NCBI RefSeq assembly: GCF_005796205.1
Contig: NZ_VAHN01000002.1
Location: 62,001-126,000, forward strand
DNA length: 64,000 nucleotides
Direction of reading: 5' to 3'
DNA from: Pseudarthrobacter sp. NamE2
GTDB taxonomy: Bacteria > Actinomycetota > Actinomycetes > Actinomycetales > Micrococcaceae
This document shows positions 52,898-62,435 of the stretch, in pieces. The position numbers and the translations under genes were made by a program. The notes beneath the pieces were generated by a model, which was not told the DNA's origin, searched no databases, and saw only the letters and a program-made list of their open reading frames with translations. The first letter of the stretch is position 1; each line of letters opens with the position of its first letter.

Positions 52898-53710
52898 ATG
52901 GACGACGATCTTGGTGTGGCTGTAGTCATCGAAGACGACGCCGACGTTCGGAACCTCCTTGAAGGGGTTCTGAGCCAGGCGGGATTTGAGGTGCACACAG
53001 CCGTTGATGGGCGGGCCGGGGTTGAGGTGGTCCGCAACAAGCAGGCTAACGTGGTGACACTGGACATCGGCCTGCCGGATATTGACGGATTCGAGGTTTT
53101 GCGGCGAATCCGCCACTTCAGTAACGCGTACGTGGTGATGCTGACGGGCCGGACCGAGGAGCCGGACCTGCTCTCCGCGCTGAACGCCGGTGCTGACGAT
53201 TACATCGCAAAGCCGTTCAGGCCACGTGAACTGCGGGCCCGGGTGGCGGCGATGATGCGCCGGCCGCGGCACGAAACCACCGGGCATGCAGTACCCGGCG
53301 GACAGAGTCCCCCGGCTGCCGCGTGGGGGGCGGCACCGGCTGCCCCGGCAGCTCGGCACCACGACGCCGCTGTCCTGCAGCACAACGGCCTGGTCCTGAA
53401 CCACCGGACGCGGAGTGTGGAAGTGAAAGGGGAACCGCTGGCGCTGACGCGCAGCGAGTTCGACCTGCTGCATGTGCTGCTCAAAGGCGGCGGGGCGGTG
53501 TGCACCCGGGCGGACCTGGTGCGGGCGGTGCGCGGCGAGTACTACGACGAGGACACTTACATCAGCGAGGCGGACGAACGCGCCGTCGAGGTCCACATCG
53601 GCAACCTGAGGCGCAAGCTCAAGGAAGACCAGTTGTCGCCGCGCTGGCTGCAGACGGTGCGCGGCGTGGGGTACAGGCTGGCGCCGGCCCGGCCGCCTGA
53701 GGAGTCCTAG
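52898..53710 (+). CDS. OmpR/PhoB-family response regulator
   Basis: About 270 residues from ATG 52898 with GCAGGG upstream; ATGs at 52892 and 52862 are alternatives. Receiver with IEDD acidic pair, phospho-Asp in VTLDIGLPDIDGFEVL, and Lys in AKPFRPREL. A long Pro/Ala-rich linker (~40 residues) leads to a winged-helix DNA-binding domain (EVKGEPLALTRSEFDLLHVL … LQTVRGVGYRLAP). Its stop overlaps the convergent HPt-like gene by 4 bases. Possible targets include the adjacent Tad pilus genes (inference). Confidence 0.88.
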   Translation: MDDDLGVAVVIEDDADVRNLLEGVLSQAGFEVHTAVDGRAGVEVVRNKQANVVTLDIGLPDIDGFEVLRRIRHFSNAYVVMLTGRTEEPDLLSALNAGADDYIAKPFRPRELRARVAAMMRRPRHETTGHAVPGGQSPPAAAWGAAPAAPAARHHDAAVLQHNGLVLNHRTRSVEVKGEPLALTRSEFDLLHVLLKGGGAVCTRADLVRAVRGEYYDEDTYISEADERAVEVHIGNLRRKLKEDQLSPRWLQTVRGVGYRLAPARPPEES

Positions 53711-54171
53711 TCGGTTTCGAGGATGTAGGTGGCCTGTAGTTCAGAGACCGTCAGGCCGCCGTCCTGGGCAACGCGCTCCATCAGCACCTGCCCGCTGCCG
53801 AAGTCGCCCTGGCGGATCACCGTTTCCAGCAGTTCTGCCAGTCTGGCGAGGCGCAGCCCGCCCACCATAGCGGAACTGATCTTCAGGCTGATGGCGGCAT
53901 CGAGGGCGGAATCACCGTCCCGGCGGTCCACTGCTGCGGCAAGCCGGGTGTAGCGGAGGTCCCACATGGCGGCGTAGTCGCGGGCGAAGCGCTGGGCGAT
54001 GCCGGTGCCTGCGAGTTCGTCCTCCAGCTCTTCGAGGACCGTGGCGTCAACGAGCGGCAAGAGCCTGGCTGCTTCCTGTGACGGGGCGGACTGGACAGCG
54101 GAAGGGATTCCGGCGGGCAAAGGACCGGCAGCCTGGCCCTCGTTGCTGGAGCCGGAATCTTGACTGTGCAT
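53707..54171 (-). CDS. Degenerate HPt-like protein lacking the phospho-histidine
   Basis: 154 residues. A Ser/Gln/Pro/Ala-rich head (1–35) is followed by a helical domain of HPt size. The canonical A-H-x-L-K-G-S motif reads A-I-S-L-K-I-S here (DAAISLKISSAMVGGLRLAR), so His is Ile and Gly is Ile; the protein's only His is residue 2. It cannot carry out standard phosphotransfer and may be a docking or sequestering protein. Between the two-component locus and the Tad operon; the upstream Tad genes run the same way but are downstream in transcription. Confidence 0.65.
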   Translation of the reverse strand: MHSQDSGSSNEGQAAGPLPAGIPSAVQSAPSQEAARLLPLVDATVLEELEDELAGTGIAQRFARDYAAMWDLRYTRLAAAVDRRDGDSALDAAISLKISSAMVGGLRLARLAELLETVIRQGDFGSGQVLMERVAQDGGLTVSELQATYILETD

Positions 54172-54263
54172 TGTTCAAGGCTACTTCCTGGAATTCCTTC
54201 GTTGGCCGATTTCGGGTGAAGCTGTGCAAACCTTGAGCGACTCTTCAGCGGGCCTTAAGCCTC

Positions 54264-55148
54264 CTATTGGCCGCTGAACGTCATCACAGTGTTGACCACC
54301 GCCGGGCCCAGGATTGCGATGAAGAGGACCGGGAAAATAAAGAAGAGGAGCGGAAAGAGGATCATCACCGGCAGCTTCATGGCTTTTTCCTCGGCCCGCT
54401 GGCGACGCTTGACCCGCATCACCTTCGCCTGCACCCGCAGTACCCGGCTGATGGCGATGCCGTAGGTATCGGCCTGGACCACGGCCTGCACAAAGCTGCG
54501 CAGCTCCGGGATGTTGGTCCGTTCCGCCAGGGCGGTGTACGACTCGCGGCGGCTGCGGCCCACCTGCATGTCCTGGAGGGTGCGGACCAGTTCCTCAGCG
54601 AGCGGGCCCTTGCCGTTCTCGCCGGCCCGGGCCATGGCGCCTTCGAATCCGAGCCCGGCCTCCACTGAAATCAGCATCTGGTCGAGGGTGTTTGCCAGTT
54701 CCAGCTGGATGACCTTCTGCCGTTCCTGGCCCTTGCTGTAGAGCAGGAGGTCCGGAATGAAGTATCCGAGGACGAGGACAAAGAGTCCTGCCAGTTTCAT
54801 CAGCGGCGTGCTGCCGATGGCGGTGAGGTAGAGGCCCACGCTGGACCCGGCCAGGCCGATGGCCAGCTTGGAGCCCAGCACCTTGCCGAGCGGCATGGAC
54901 ACGGGCCGACCGGCCAGGGCCAGGAGCCGGTCCAGGAAGGCCACGTACGCGGGGGGAGTGAGGCGGCGTCCAACAGCTTCCAGAAGCCCGGGCTTGTGTT
55001 CCGGCGCAACCGTCAAGGGTGCAGAACCCCGGGCCAGCAGCTCATTGACGGCCAGCCGGCCCTGCCGGTCCACCGTCAGGACGGACCAGGCGAGTGCGCC
55101 CAGCGGAACACAGACCAGCAACATGGCGAGGAAGACGATCACGTTCAT
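54264..55148 (-). CDS. tadC: TadC-like type II/IV secretion F domain protein (cluster 1)
   Basis: 294 residues. N-terminal TM, a cytoplasmic helical T2SSF domain (ELANTLDQMLISVEAGLGFE, GAMARAGENGKGPLAEELVR) and two C-terminal TM helices ending LFFIFPVLFIAILGPAVVNT. Inner-membrane platform of the Tad pilus with TadB. Start is 6 bases after the tadB stop. Last gene of cluster 1. Confidence 0.85.
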   Translation of the reverse strand: MNVIVFLAMLLVCVPLGALAWSVLTVDRQGRLAVNELLARGSAPLTVAPEHKPGLLEAVGRRLTPPAYVAFLDRLLALAGRPVSMPLGKVLGSKLAIGLAGSSVGLYLTAIGSTPLMKLAGLFVLVLGYFIPDLLLYSKGQERQKVIQLELANTLDQMLISVEAGLGFEGAMARAGENGKGPLAEELVRTLQDMQVGRSRRESYTALAERTNIPELRSFVQAVVQADTYGIAISRVLRVQAKVMRVKRRQRAEEKAMKLPVMILFPLLFFIFPVLFIAILGPAVVNTVMTFSGQ

Positions 55149-55154
55149 GGGTCC

Positions 55155-56087
55155 TCAGAACTTCAGGTCGATGATCTTGCGCATCCACAGCGCACCGATG
55201 GTCATCAGGACAAACGACGCCCCGATCATGGCCCAGCCCAGCGGATGGGTGAACATGGAGTTCATGTAGCCGGGGCTTACGGCCAGCAGCATGGCCACAA
55301 TGCCGAACGGCATGGCGATCAGGATATAGGCGGAGAACTTGCCTTCAGCCGCGAGCGCCTTGATATGGCCCTTGATCTCGGCGCGCTCGCGGATGGTTTC
55401 GTTCACCTGGTCCAGGACGTCGGCCAGGTTGCCGCCCACTTCGCGGTTGATCTGGATGGCCTGGGAGATCCATATGAAGTCCTCGTTCTTCATCCGGTCC
55501 GCCGTGTCGTTGAGGGCGGCCAGCAGGTCACGGCCCAGGCTGGTTTCGGTGATTACCCGCCGCATCTCCTCGGACGTGGGCTTCTGCGACTCGGTGGCTG
55601 CGGCGTCGATGGCCCGGAGGATGCTGTGGCCGGCGCGGAGGCCGCCGGAGAGGAGCTGCAGGGTGTCGCCCAGCTGGCCGTCGAACGCGGCCCTGCGCTT
55701 TCCGGCCAGGAACCCGAGGACGAGTTTGCCCGCGAACGGTGCCAGCAGGGAGAGGAGCAGCCCCACCAGCGGGTTTACGGTAACGGTGCCTACCAGCATC
55801 CCGACGACCGCGCCGATGCCCACCAGCAGGAAGAACTCGGCCTGGCTCAGCCGAAGCCCTGCGTTTTCAAGCTCTGCGCGGGAGAACAGTGTGATGTTCC
55901 GTCCGGCCAGGAGGCGTTCGAAGGAGCGGACGGCCGAGAGTGCGAAGCGCGAGAGGGAGGACGGCGGCTCCGCTTCGAACGGACGACGGCGGTCCAGCGG
56001 CACCGCGGGGGCGCCAGGCAAAATCACGGCGACACCCAGCAGGCAGACGGCAGCGAGCAGGATGACGGCTCCGGCGGCGAGGATCAC
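55155..56087 (-). CDS. tadB: TadB-like type II/IV secretion F domain protein (cluster 1)
   Basis: 310 residues. TM helices near the N-terminus and after residue ~110, T2SSF domain (GDTLQLLSGGLRAGHSILRA, AIQINREVGGNLADVLDQVN) and C-terminal TM pair. Binds the CpaF ATPase platform-side. Nine bases separate it from the cpaF stop. Rich in G+C (42 of 60 bases in 55921–55980). Confidence 0.85.
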   Translation of the reverse strand: MILAAGAVILLAAVCLLGVAVILPGAPAVPLDRRRPFEAEPPSSLSRFALSAVRSFERLLAGRNITLFSRAELENAGLRLSQAEFFLLVGIGAVVGMLVGTVTVNPLVGLLLSLLAPFAGKLVLGFLAGKRRAAFDGQLGDTLQLLSGGLRAGHSILRAIDAAATESQKPTSEEMRRVITETSLGRDLLAALNDTADRMKNEDFIWISQAIQINREVGGNLADVLDQVNETIRERAEIKGHIKALAAEGKFSAYILIAMPFGIVAMLLAVSPGYMNSMFTHPLGWAMIGASFVLMTIGALWMRKIIDLKF

Positions 56088-56096
56088 GGCGGGCTC

Positions 56097-57617
56097 CTAC
56101 CTTCCGGGGTTGTTCTGCGCGAGGGGTGCCTGGGCGCCCGGGTTCTGCGGCGTGGCGAAGACGGCCGGCGAAACGTGGATGCCGAGGTCCTCGAAGCGGT
56201 CGATGAAGCGCGGGCGGATGCCGGTGGCCACGGGCTTGCCGAGGAACCGGCCCTGCGCGTCCACACCGGCGGAGTAGTCGAACACAAAGGCGTCCTGCAG
56301 GGTGACGATGTCGCCTTCCATGCCCTGGACCTCCGTGACGTGGGTGATGCGGCGGGAACCGTCGCGGAGGCGGGAGATCTGCACGATGAGATTGACGGCG
56401 GAGGCGATCTGTTCGCGGATGGCGCGCAGCGGCAGGTCCATGCCCGCCATCAGCACCAGGGTTTCCAGGCGGGCCACGGCGTCGCGGGGCGAGTTGGAGT
56501 GCACGGTGGAGAGCGATCCGTCGTGGCCGGTGTTCATGGCCTGGAGCATGTCCAGTGATTCGCCGCCGCGGACCTCGCCCACCACGATCCGGTCCGGGCG
56601 CATACGCAGCGAGTTCCGGAGCAGTTCACGGATGGTCACCTCGCCCTTGCCTTCGGTGTTCGGCGGCCGGCTTTCCAGCCGGACCACGTGATCCTGCTGG
56701 ATCTGCAGTTCCACGGCGTCCTCGATGGTGACGATCCGTTCGTCGTGCGGCAGGAAGGAGGACAGCACGTTAAGCAGGGTTGTCTTTCCCGTGCCGGTAC
56801 CGCCGGAGACGATGATGTTCAGCTTGGCCTTCACGCAGGCGTTGAGCAGTTCTGCCATCTCCGGGGTCAGGGTGCCGAAGTCGACCAGGTTCCGGACCGT
56901 CAGCGGGGTCTTGCTGAATTTACGAATGGTCAGCGAGGAACCGCCCACGGCCAGCGGCGGGATCACGGCATTGACGCGCGAGCCGTCCTCGAGGCGCGCG
57001 TCCACAAGGGGCGAGGACTCGTCGATGCGGCGGCCCACCTTGGACACGATGCGCTCGATGACCTTGCGCAAGTGCTCCTCGGAGCTGAACCGGGAGTCAG
57101 TGAGCGTGAGCTTGCCCTTGCGCTCCACGTAGATCTGGTCCATGCGGTTGACCATGATTTCCGTGATGGCGGGATCGTCCAGCAGCCGCTGGAGCGGTCC
57201 GTAGCCCAGCACGTCGTCGGCCACGTCGCGGACCAGGCGGGTGCGCTCCTCGGAGGTGAGGGGCACCTGCTCGGCGTCGATGATGCGGCTGAGCTCCTCC
57301 TTGGCCGTACTCCGGAGCTCCTGCTCGGTGACGGCCGCGTCGTTGAAGCGCGCGCCCATCCGCTCGAAAAGGGCGTTGGCCGCCCGAAGCTTCATGGCTG
57401 CGAAGACGTCCACCTTGGGTGCGGTATGCACCTGCTGTGCGCCGGCGTCGTGCGCGGGAACGACGACGGCGGGCTGCGCTGGGAGGTGCCCCTCCGCGGT
57501 CGCAACGGGGGCGGGCGCGGAGGGCGCAGCGGCACGGGGCCGCTCAAGCACGGCGGTGGACGTGCCGGAGGGCTGGCAGCGGTTCTGGGCCGCGCTGATC
57601 CGTTCGGAGAGTTTCAT
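56097..57617 (-). CDS. cpaF: CpaF/TadA pilus ATPase (cluster 1)
   Basis: 506 residues from ATG 57617, which shares one base with the cpaE stop (TGATG). N-terminal ~85 residues Pro/Ala-rich, then the helical N2 domain, Walker [21 protein letters not shown] (about residue 250), Asp box, Walker [21 protein letters not shown], and His box [13 protein letters not shown]. Hexameric secretion ATPase that powers Flp pilin assembly. A near-identical C-terminal half occurs at 63389–64000. Confidence 0.92.
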   Translation of the reverse strand: MKLSERISAAQNRCQPSGTSTAVLERPRAAAPSAPAPVATAEGHLPAQPAVVVPAHDAGAQQVHTAPKVDVFAAMKLRAANALFERMGARFNDAAVTEQELRSTAKEELSRIIDAEQVPLTSEERTRLVRDVADDVLGYGPLQRLLDDPAITEIMVNRMDQIYVERKGKLTLTDSRFSSEEHLRKVIERIVSKVGRRIDESSPLVDARLEDGSRVNAVIPPLAVGGSSLTIRKFSKTPLTVRNLVDFGTLTPEMAELLNACVKAKLNIIVSGGTGTGKTTLLNVLSSFLPHDERIVTIEDAVELQIQQDHVVRLESRPPNTEGKGEVTIRELLRNSLRMRPDRIVVGEVRGGESLDMLQAMNTGHDGSLSTVHSNSPRDAVARLETLVLMAGMDLPLRAIREQIASAVNLIVQISRLRDGSRRITHVTEVQGMEGDIVTLQDAFVFDYSAGVDAQGRFLGKPVATGIRPRFIDRFEDLGIHVSPAVFATPQNPGAQAPLAQNNPGR

Positions 57618-58813
57618 CAGATAACCACCCTTCGGTGAAGCTTGCGCTGGGTCTGGGCACGCCACGCCGGATTGAACCGCTCCACCAGTTGGCGGAGGCT
57701 CTTCACAGCGGGGTCTTTCTTGGATTCCTGGAGGACGGGGACGCCGCGGTTGGTGGACAAGGCAACAGCACGGGACCGTGGGACGCTGACGTCCACGGGC
57801 GCGCCGATGGTCGATTCCACGTCCTGGACGTTGAGCCCGGTTTTGGAATCCGCCATGTTGAGGACCACGTGCCGGGATTCAGGCATGATGTCCAGCTGGC
57901 GGAGGACTTCAAGGCCGGAACGCAGGCCGCGCAGGCTGGGCACGTCCATGCCGCTGACCCACACCACGTCGGTGCACTGCTCCATCGCGGCAAGGCCGAT
58001 CTCCGGCATGCCCGGGGCAGTGTCGATGACTACGTACTGGAATTCCTGGGCCAGTTGCTCGATCAGGCGGGTAATCTGGTCCGGCGTGATGTGGTCTGCG
58101 TCCACCGGGTTGGGCGGGGCGCAAAGGGCGTAGATGCCGGCCGGGTGGACGGTGAGGAAGGCCTTGAGGACCAGGGAGTCCTGCGCCGCCGCGGGGGTGA
58201 CGGCGTCCGTGACGGTGTGCTCCGGGTTGAGGTAAAGGCCGGAGGCAACGTCGCCGAACTGCAGGTCCAGGTCCACGATGACCACGCTCATGGGCGCGAT
58301 CTGGCCAAGGCCGATGGCGATATTTGTGGCGAGGGTGGTTTTGCCCACGCCGCCCTTGGGGGAGAAGACGCCGATCACCAGGCCTTTGGCGCCGTTTTCC
58401 GCCGGGGCGGTTTCGGAGCTGCGGTGCCGCGTGGCGAAGGACTGGCAGGCGCGTTCCAGCAGCACCCGGATCTCGGCGGCGTCCGCCTGGGGGCTGATGA
58501 TGTCCCGGATGCCGGCGCGCATGGCGTGCAGCAGGAAGGACGGGTCCACTTCGCTGACCAGGACCAGGCTGAGGCCGGGCAGCTGGACGTCGAAGACCTT
58601 GGCGAAGCGCAGCGCTTCCTCGTAGGGAACGTCCGGGCCGATGATGATAACTTCCGGCTGTTCCTGGTTGAGGAGGGCGAACAGCTCGGCCGGGCCGGCG
58701 GGGAGGATGTCCGAGGCGATGGTCTGCACGCTGCCGCGCAGGCCGTTCGCGACGGCGGCGCGCAGCTTCTGGTCGAACTCGCCGTTGGGGGAGAGCAGGA
58801 TGAAGCGGCTCAC
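57617..58813 (-). CDS. cpaE: CpaE/TadZ-like pilus localisation ATPase
   Basis: 398 residues. An N-terminal receiver-like domain without clear phospho-site, then a MinD-type ATPase with deviant Walker A in FSPKGGVGKTTLATNIAIGL (residues ~150–160) and D-loop IVDLDLQFGDVASG. CpaE/TadZ localises the Tad machine, often to a pole. Overlaps cpaB by 4 bases. Confidence 0.88.
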   Translation of the reverse strand: MSRFILLSPNGEFDQKLRAAVANGLRGSVQTIASDILPAGPAELFALLNQEQPEVIIIGPDVPYEEALRFAKVFDVQLPGLSLVLVSEVDPSFLLHAMRAGIRDIISPQADAAEIRVLLERACQSFATRHRSSETAPAENGAKGLVIGVFSPKGGVGKTTLATNIAIGLGQIAPMSVVIVDLDLQFGDVASGLYLNPEHTVTDAVTPAAAQDSLVLKAFLTVHPAGIYALCAPPNPVDADHITPDQITRLIEQLAQEFQYVVIDTAPGMPEIGLAAMEQCTDVVWVSGMDVPSLRGLRSGLEVLRQLDIMPESRHVVLNMADSKTGLNVQDVESTIGAPVDVSVPRSRAVALSTNRGVPVLQESKKDPAVKSLRQLVERFNPAWRAQTQRKLHRRVVI

Positions 58814-59565
58814 TTGTACACCACTTCCTTCCGTTCGACCCGGGGGCCGTTGTCCTGGGCGTCCAGGGGTTCCTTGGTCAGCCAGAGGCTTCCGTTGATG
58901 GAGGTGAAGATGATCTTGGCCGCGTCCACATCGCTGACCGCGACGGTGAGCATGAGGGAGCCTTCGGGGAGGGTGGTGTCCTGCGGGTTGGAACCGTCTT
59001 CCGCCGGTTCCGCGCTCGCCGCTCCCGGGGCGCGCTGGACCGCGGTGACCAGGACCTTGCGGAGGGTGAGCTGGGTGGTGGCGTCTTCCGCCTTTGCCTT
59101 GTAGGCCCCGTTGTCGAAGTTCAATGCAATGCCCACATGGTCGCCCACGTTGATCCGGCCCCCGGCCACGCGCTGGGGTTCGAGCTGGAAGCTGACTTCC
59201 TGCAGCCCGGCGGGAACCTCCACCGCACCCTGCTTCTTGACGTCCTCCAGGGCCACGAGCCGTTCGGCCAGGAGCTGTTCGCCGGGGACCAGGTCCACGG
59301 CAGCCACGGTGCCGGCCTTGTTGTCCAGGGTGCTGACTGCCGTCTCTGAAACGCCGGCCGCGGGAACCTGCTCGATGACCAGTTTCGCGGCCATATCGTT
59401 CACCGGCGTTCCGGCCGGGATGGCTTCCTTGACCACCAGGACCTCTTTTGGTTCCGTGGAGGCGAGGGCGCGCTGGTCCGCGCCGTTGGCGTAGACGATG
59501 ATGAGGATGGCTCCCACGAGCGCCAGGGCGACGGCGGCCGTTCCGGCGAGCAGGCGAGACTTCAC
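58810..59565 (-). CDS. cpaB: CpaB/RcpC-like pilus assembly protein (SAF domain)
   Basis: 251 residues from GTG 59565 with AGGAG six bases upstream, giving an N-terminal TM (LLAGTAAVALALVGAILIIV) directly after a basic KSR; longer starts give no family sequence. The SAF domain begins KEVLVVKEAIPAGTPVNDMA; a C-terminal beta domain with INVGDHVGIALNFDNG. Periplasmic-side assembly factor in the Tad system. Confidence 0.82.
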   Translation of the reverse strand: MKSRLLAGTAAVALALVGAILIIVYANGADQRALASTEPKEVLVVKEAIPAGTPVNDMAAKLVIEQVPAAGVSETAVSTLDNKAGTVAAVDLVPGEQLLAERLVALEDVKKQGAVEVPAGLQEVSFQLEPQRVAGGRINVGDHVGIALNFDNGAYKAKAEDATTQLTLRKVLVTAVQRAPGAASAEPAEDGSNPQDTTLPEGSLMLTVAVSDVDAAKIIFTSINGSLWLTKEPLDAQDNGPRVERKEVVYK

Positions 59566-59605
59566 TTTCAGCTCCTGAGCAAGGTTGTACTTCGGGTGGT
59601 GCCGG

Positions 59606-60637
59606 TCAGAGGGTGGGCCGGGCGATGGTGGCCCCGTATTCGTCCACCGGGCCCAAGGTGTAGCCGTCGGCGAGTGAAACGTATTTGACGAATTTGCCGA
59701 TGATGCCTCGGCAGTTGCCCCGGCATTCGGTGGTTGACGTAACACCGGTGGCCGTGGAAGCACGGTTCTGGAAGGTATAGGGAAGGCCGCTGTCACCGCT
59801 GAATTTCCAGCCGGTCACGTCGAATGCCGCGAAGGATATAAGGCCGTACACGGCGCCCGAACCTGTTCCTGTGACTTTGTTGAACACAGGCAGGAGGACG
59901 GTGACTTTCCTGCCTGCGGTTATTTCACTGGCCCACTTGGTGAGTTCGGTTGAACAGTGGGTGGGGGCGTTGCTGCCCGTGTCGCTTCCGCCCTCGCTGG
60001 CGGCGAGGTCGATGGTGCCTCCGCATTTTCCTGGATCTGGTGCCAACCAGCCGAACCCTCCGGCGACTGCGGCCCCTGACGGGCCGTAGTTGCAGTCCGG
60101 GTTGGCATTGTTCCCGTGATCCTGGAGCAGTTGGAGTGAGCCGTCCACGTGGCCTTTGACCTGGCAGATCGAGAAAGCCAGGGGGAAGGCGGTGCGTCCG
60201 GCATTGGGGCTTCCCCATTCGGCAGAGGCCCGCGCTCCGACTTCTTTGCTTGGAATGCCGAGGACGTTTGCGAAGAAGAGGGAGACGCTGTTGTCCGGGC
60301 CGCCCTGTTCCTTCGCTGTGGTGGTGACGCTGACCTTGCGCGCTGCCTTGTCCAGTTCGATGGTGTGGACCTTGCTCATGCCGTCCAAAGCGTTCTGGTT
60401 GGCGAGGCTGGTGGCGAGGGTTGCTGTCGTCGAACATTGTGCGTCCGTGCCGTTCTTGGCGCACTTCTGCGCGAGGGCGATGGCGGAGGCGTCCGCGCCG
60501 CTTTGCAGCTGGGCGCGTTCGGAGTAAACGACTCCGACGTCGACGGCGATGGCCACGAAGCCGAGGAGGGTCACCATGAGGATGGCGATGATGACGCTGA
60601 CGGCGCCCTTCTCGTTGTTGCCGCCTAGCCGCCGCAC
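59606..60637 (-). CDS. TadG-like Flp pilus assembly protein
   Basis: 343 residues. N-terminal TM segment after KGAVSV (IIAILMVTLLGFVAIAVDVG) followed by YSERAQLQSGADASAIALAQ, the TadG/Tad_N signature; the remaining extracytoplasmic domain is Cys-containing with repeats of Gly/Ala/Thr. Overlaps the tadE stop by 13 bases. Confidence 0.8.
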   Translation of the reverse strand: MRRLGGNNEKGAVSVIIAILMVTLLGFVAIAVDVGVVYSERAQLQSGADASAIALAQKCAKNGTDAQCSTTATLATSLANQNALDGMSKVHTIELDKAARKVSVTTTAKEQGGPDNSVSLFFANVLGIPSKEVGARASAEWGSPNAGRTAFPLAFSICQVKGHVDGSLQLLQDHGNNANPDCNYGPSGAAVAGGFGWLAPDPGKCGGTIDLAASEGGSDTGSNAPTHCSTELTKWASEITAGRKVTVLLPVFNKVTGTGSGAVYGLISFAAFDVTGWKFSGDSGLPYTFQNRASTATGVTSTTECRGNCRGIIGKFVKYVSLADGYTLGPVDEYGATIARPTL

Positions 60638-61008
60638 AGCATGACTCCTTTGCCGGTCATCGGGAACGGGCCGGCGATGCCGGTGATGGTGGACAGGTTG
60701 TGGTTGATGCTGAGTGTCACCTGGTTTCCGGTGCTGCAGACGTTGGTGCTGAGGGTGATGTCTGCATCGGAAATGCTCGTGCTGACGGACGCGGCAGCAT
60801 TTTTGGCCGCCGTTTTCGCGGCTGTGGGATCGTTGGCGATGGCCATCACGCGGACACCGTCGCGGGCAGCGTTGGTGAGCGTGATCTGGGCGTTGTAGGC
60901 GCGGCCGAATTCGATAGTTCCCAGGACCAGCATCAAGAGGAGGGGCAACAGGATGGCGAATTCGACGGCGGCTGCTCCGCGCTCCGAATCGTTCCGCACC
61001 TGCTGCAC
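60625..61008 (-). CDS. TadE-like pseudopilin
   Basis: 127 residues. SERGAAAVEFAILLPLLLML is the TadE pseudopilin signature, with likely prepilin-type cleavage after Gly before AAAVEF. Extracellular C-terminal part has two Cys (NVCSTGNQV, MLCGG end), which may form a disulfide. Follows flp with a 68-base gap. Confidence 0.82.
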   Translation of the reverse strand: MQQVRNDSERGAAAVEFAILLPLLLMLVLGTIEFGRAYNAQITLTNAARDGVRVMAIANDPTAAKTAAKNAAASVSTSISDADITLSTNVCSTGNQVTLSINHNLSTITGIAGPFPMTGKGVMLCGG

Positions 61009-61076
61009 CTCCTCTTGAACGTGTTCTGGCCCATGTTGGGGGAGACGGTTCCGATATGGGGTCCGGAACCGGGGTA

Positions 61077-61280
61077 CTAGGGAGTTGCGACAGCAGTGGG
61101 AGGAGTCTTGATGTCGGTGCTTACGGTCTCGAACATCCCGTTCAAAGTTCCGCCGAGCGTGCTCACAGCGACGATAATGACAACGGCAATAAGTGCAACC
61201 ATGATGCCGTATTCAACGGCGGTAGCGCCCTTTTCATCGCGGCGAAGACGGGTCATGAGGTTGGTGTAGAAAGAAAGCAT
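61077..61280 (-). CDS. flp: Flp-family type IVb pilin
   Basis: 67 residues. Short leader with basic residues (TRLRRDEKG), cleavage predicted after Gly18, then ATAVEYGIMVALIAVVIIVA as the assembly helix with Glu5 after cleavage (ATAVE). Major pilin of the Tad pilus. CAGGAG ribosome site. The prepilin peptidase (TadV) is not in the window. Confidence 0.92.
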   Translation of the reverse strand: MLSFYTNLMTRLRRDEKGATAVEYGIMVALIAVVIIVAVSTLGGTLNGMFETVSTDIKTPPTAVATP

Positions 61281-61552
61281 TTGTGACTCCTGAGCGAGAC
61301 GGATGGCTGGTCCTGCACCAGCGCTGATACGAAGTTAGCAACGGATATTCGTCCTAAAGCCGGATCTTGGAGCATCCTGTGTAAAGGCTTTCGCACCTGT
61401 ACTTTTCTTGTGCTTTTGCTTGGTTTTTGCTGCGGAAACTCTTGCAATTCGTATGTCGAGGCACACAAACGGACCCCCTCGGTTCTGGGTGCCGAGGGGG
61501 TCCGGTTTATGGGCGCACATGCGCGTTCCCAGGCGGGCCTGGATGGGATTTG
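61281..61552. other. Flp upstream region
   Basis: 272 bases between flp and the second Tad cluster with no supported gene. Moderately AT-rich; contains a hairpin at 61471–61503 and, closer to flp, the likely flp promoter that I cannot place exactly. Confidence 0.5.
61471..61503. terminator. Terminator-like hairpin downstream of Tad cluster 2
   Basis: 12-bp perfect stem GGACCCCCTCGG / CCGAGGGGGTCC with a 9-base loop. On the minus strand it follows tadC2 by about 50 bases; the trailing GTTTG is a weak T-tract. Confidence 0.6.
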
Positions 61553-62431
61553 CTAGGAGAAGGCCGCGACTATGTTCATGACAGCGGGCCCCAGCAGGAT
61601 GATGAAGAGGGTCGGAAAGATGAAGAAGATCAGCGGAAAGAGGATCTTCACCGGAATCTTCATGGCGTGTTCCTCGGCGCGCTGACGGCGCTTCAGCCGC
61701 ATCTCATGTGCCTGCACCTTCAACACCTTTGCAATAGCGATGCCGTAGGCGTCCGCTTGGACTATTGCCCGAATGAAGGAGCGCAGGTCCGGCACGTCTA
61801 CCCTGTCGGACATTGCCAGGTAGGCCTCCTTACGGGAGCGTCCTACCTGCATGTCTTGCAGAGTACGGGTCATCTCATCTGCCAGAGGTCCGGCGCCGTT
61901 TTGGGCAGTGCGGGCCATGGCGGCTTCGAATCCAAGTCCAGCTTGCACGGAGATGAGCATTTGATCCAAAGTGTTTGGCAGTTCCTGCCGAATTTTTGCC
62001 CTCCGTTTTTCCGCGTTGGTTCGCACCAGCAGATCCGGTGTGAAGTATCCGAAGGCAAGCGCGGCGATCAGGATGCCGAAGCGGGCCGGGGCCGGCGAGG
62101 CAAGGAAGTTGAGCAACCCCAGCAATCCCAGACCTAGGGCCAGCAGGGGCTTGACGATCAGGAGACGCTCAAGCGGCCATTCCTTAGGGCGTCCGAGGCC
62201 AGCGAGCTGCCTATCAAGCCAAGCGATATAACCGACCGGTGCCATCCTGCGTGCAATGGTGCTAAATCCTGCAGCAAAATTCTGGGGAGCAGCGTTCCGC
62301 GCCCGCTGTCCGAGATTTGCCTGGATATTACGTAGAGCCACCCTGTCAGTGGCAGCCACGGACCATACCAAGTAAGTGACCGGCAGAATGATGGCCAAGA
62401 TCGCGCCCAGTGCTATCGGTGACATGTCCAT
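61553..62431 (-). CDS. tadC: TadC-like protein (cluster 2)
   Basis: 292 residues. Same layout as the cluster 1 TadC, with shared segments such as LPNTLDQMLISVQAGLGFEA and EMTRTLQDMQVGRSRKEAYL versus ELVRTLQDMQVGRSRRESYT; C-terminal TM pair ends LFIILLGPAVMNIV. A paralogue from duplication of the cpaF–tadB–tadC module. Confidence 0.85.
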   Translation of the reverse strand: MDMSPIALGAILAIILPVTYLVWSVAATDRVALRNIQANLGQRARNAAPQNFAAGFSTIARRMAPVGYIAWLDRQLAGLGRPKEWPLERLLIVKPLLALGLGLLGLLNFLASPAPARFGILIAALAFGYFTPDLLVRTNAEKRRAKIRQELPNTLDQMLISVQAGLGFEAAMARTAQNGAGPLADEMTRTLQDMQVGRSRKEAYLAMSDRVDVPDLRSFIRAIVQADAYGIAIAKVLKVQAHEMRLKRRQRAEEHAMKIPVKILFPLIFFIFPTLFIILLGPAVMNIVAAFS

Positions 62432-62435
62432 CCTC

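Noticed and set aside
61281..61552. Small genes in the flp upstream gap
   Set aside because: Short frames there lack ribosome sites and recognisable sequence.
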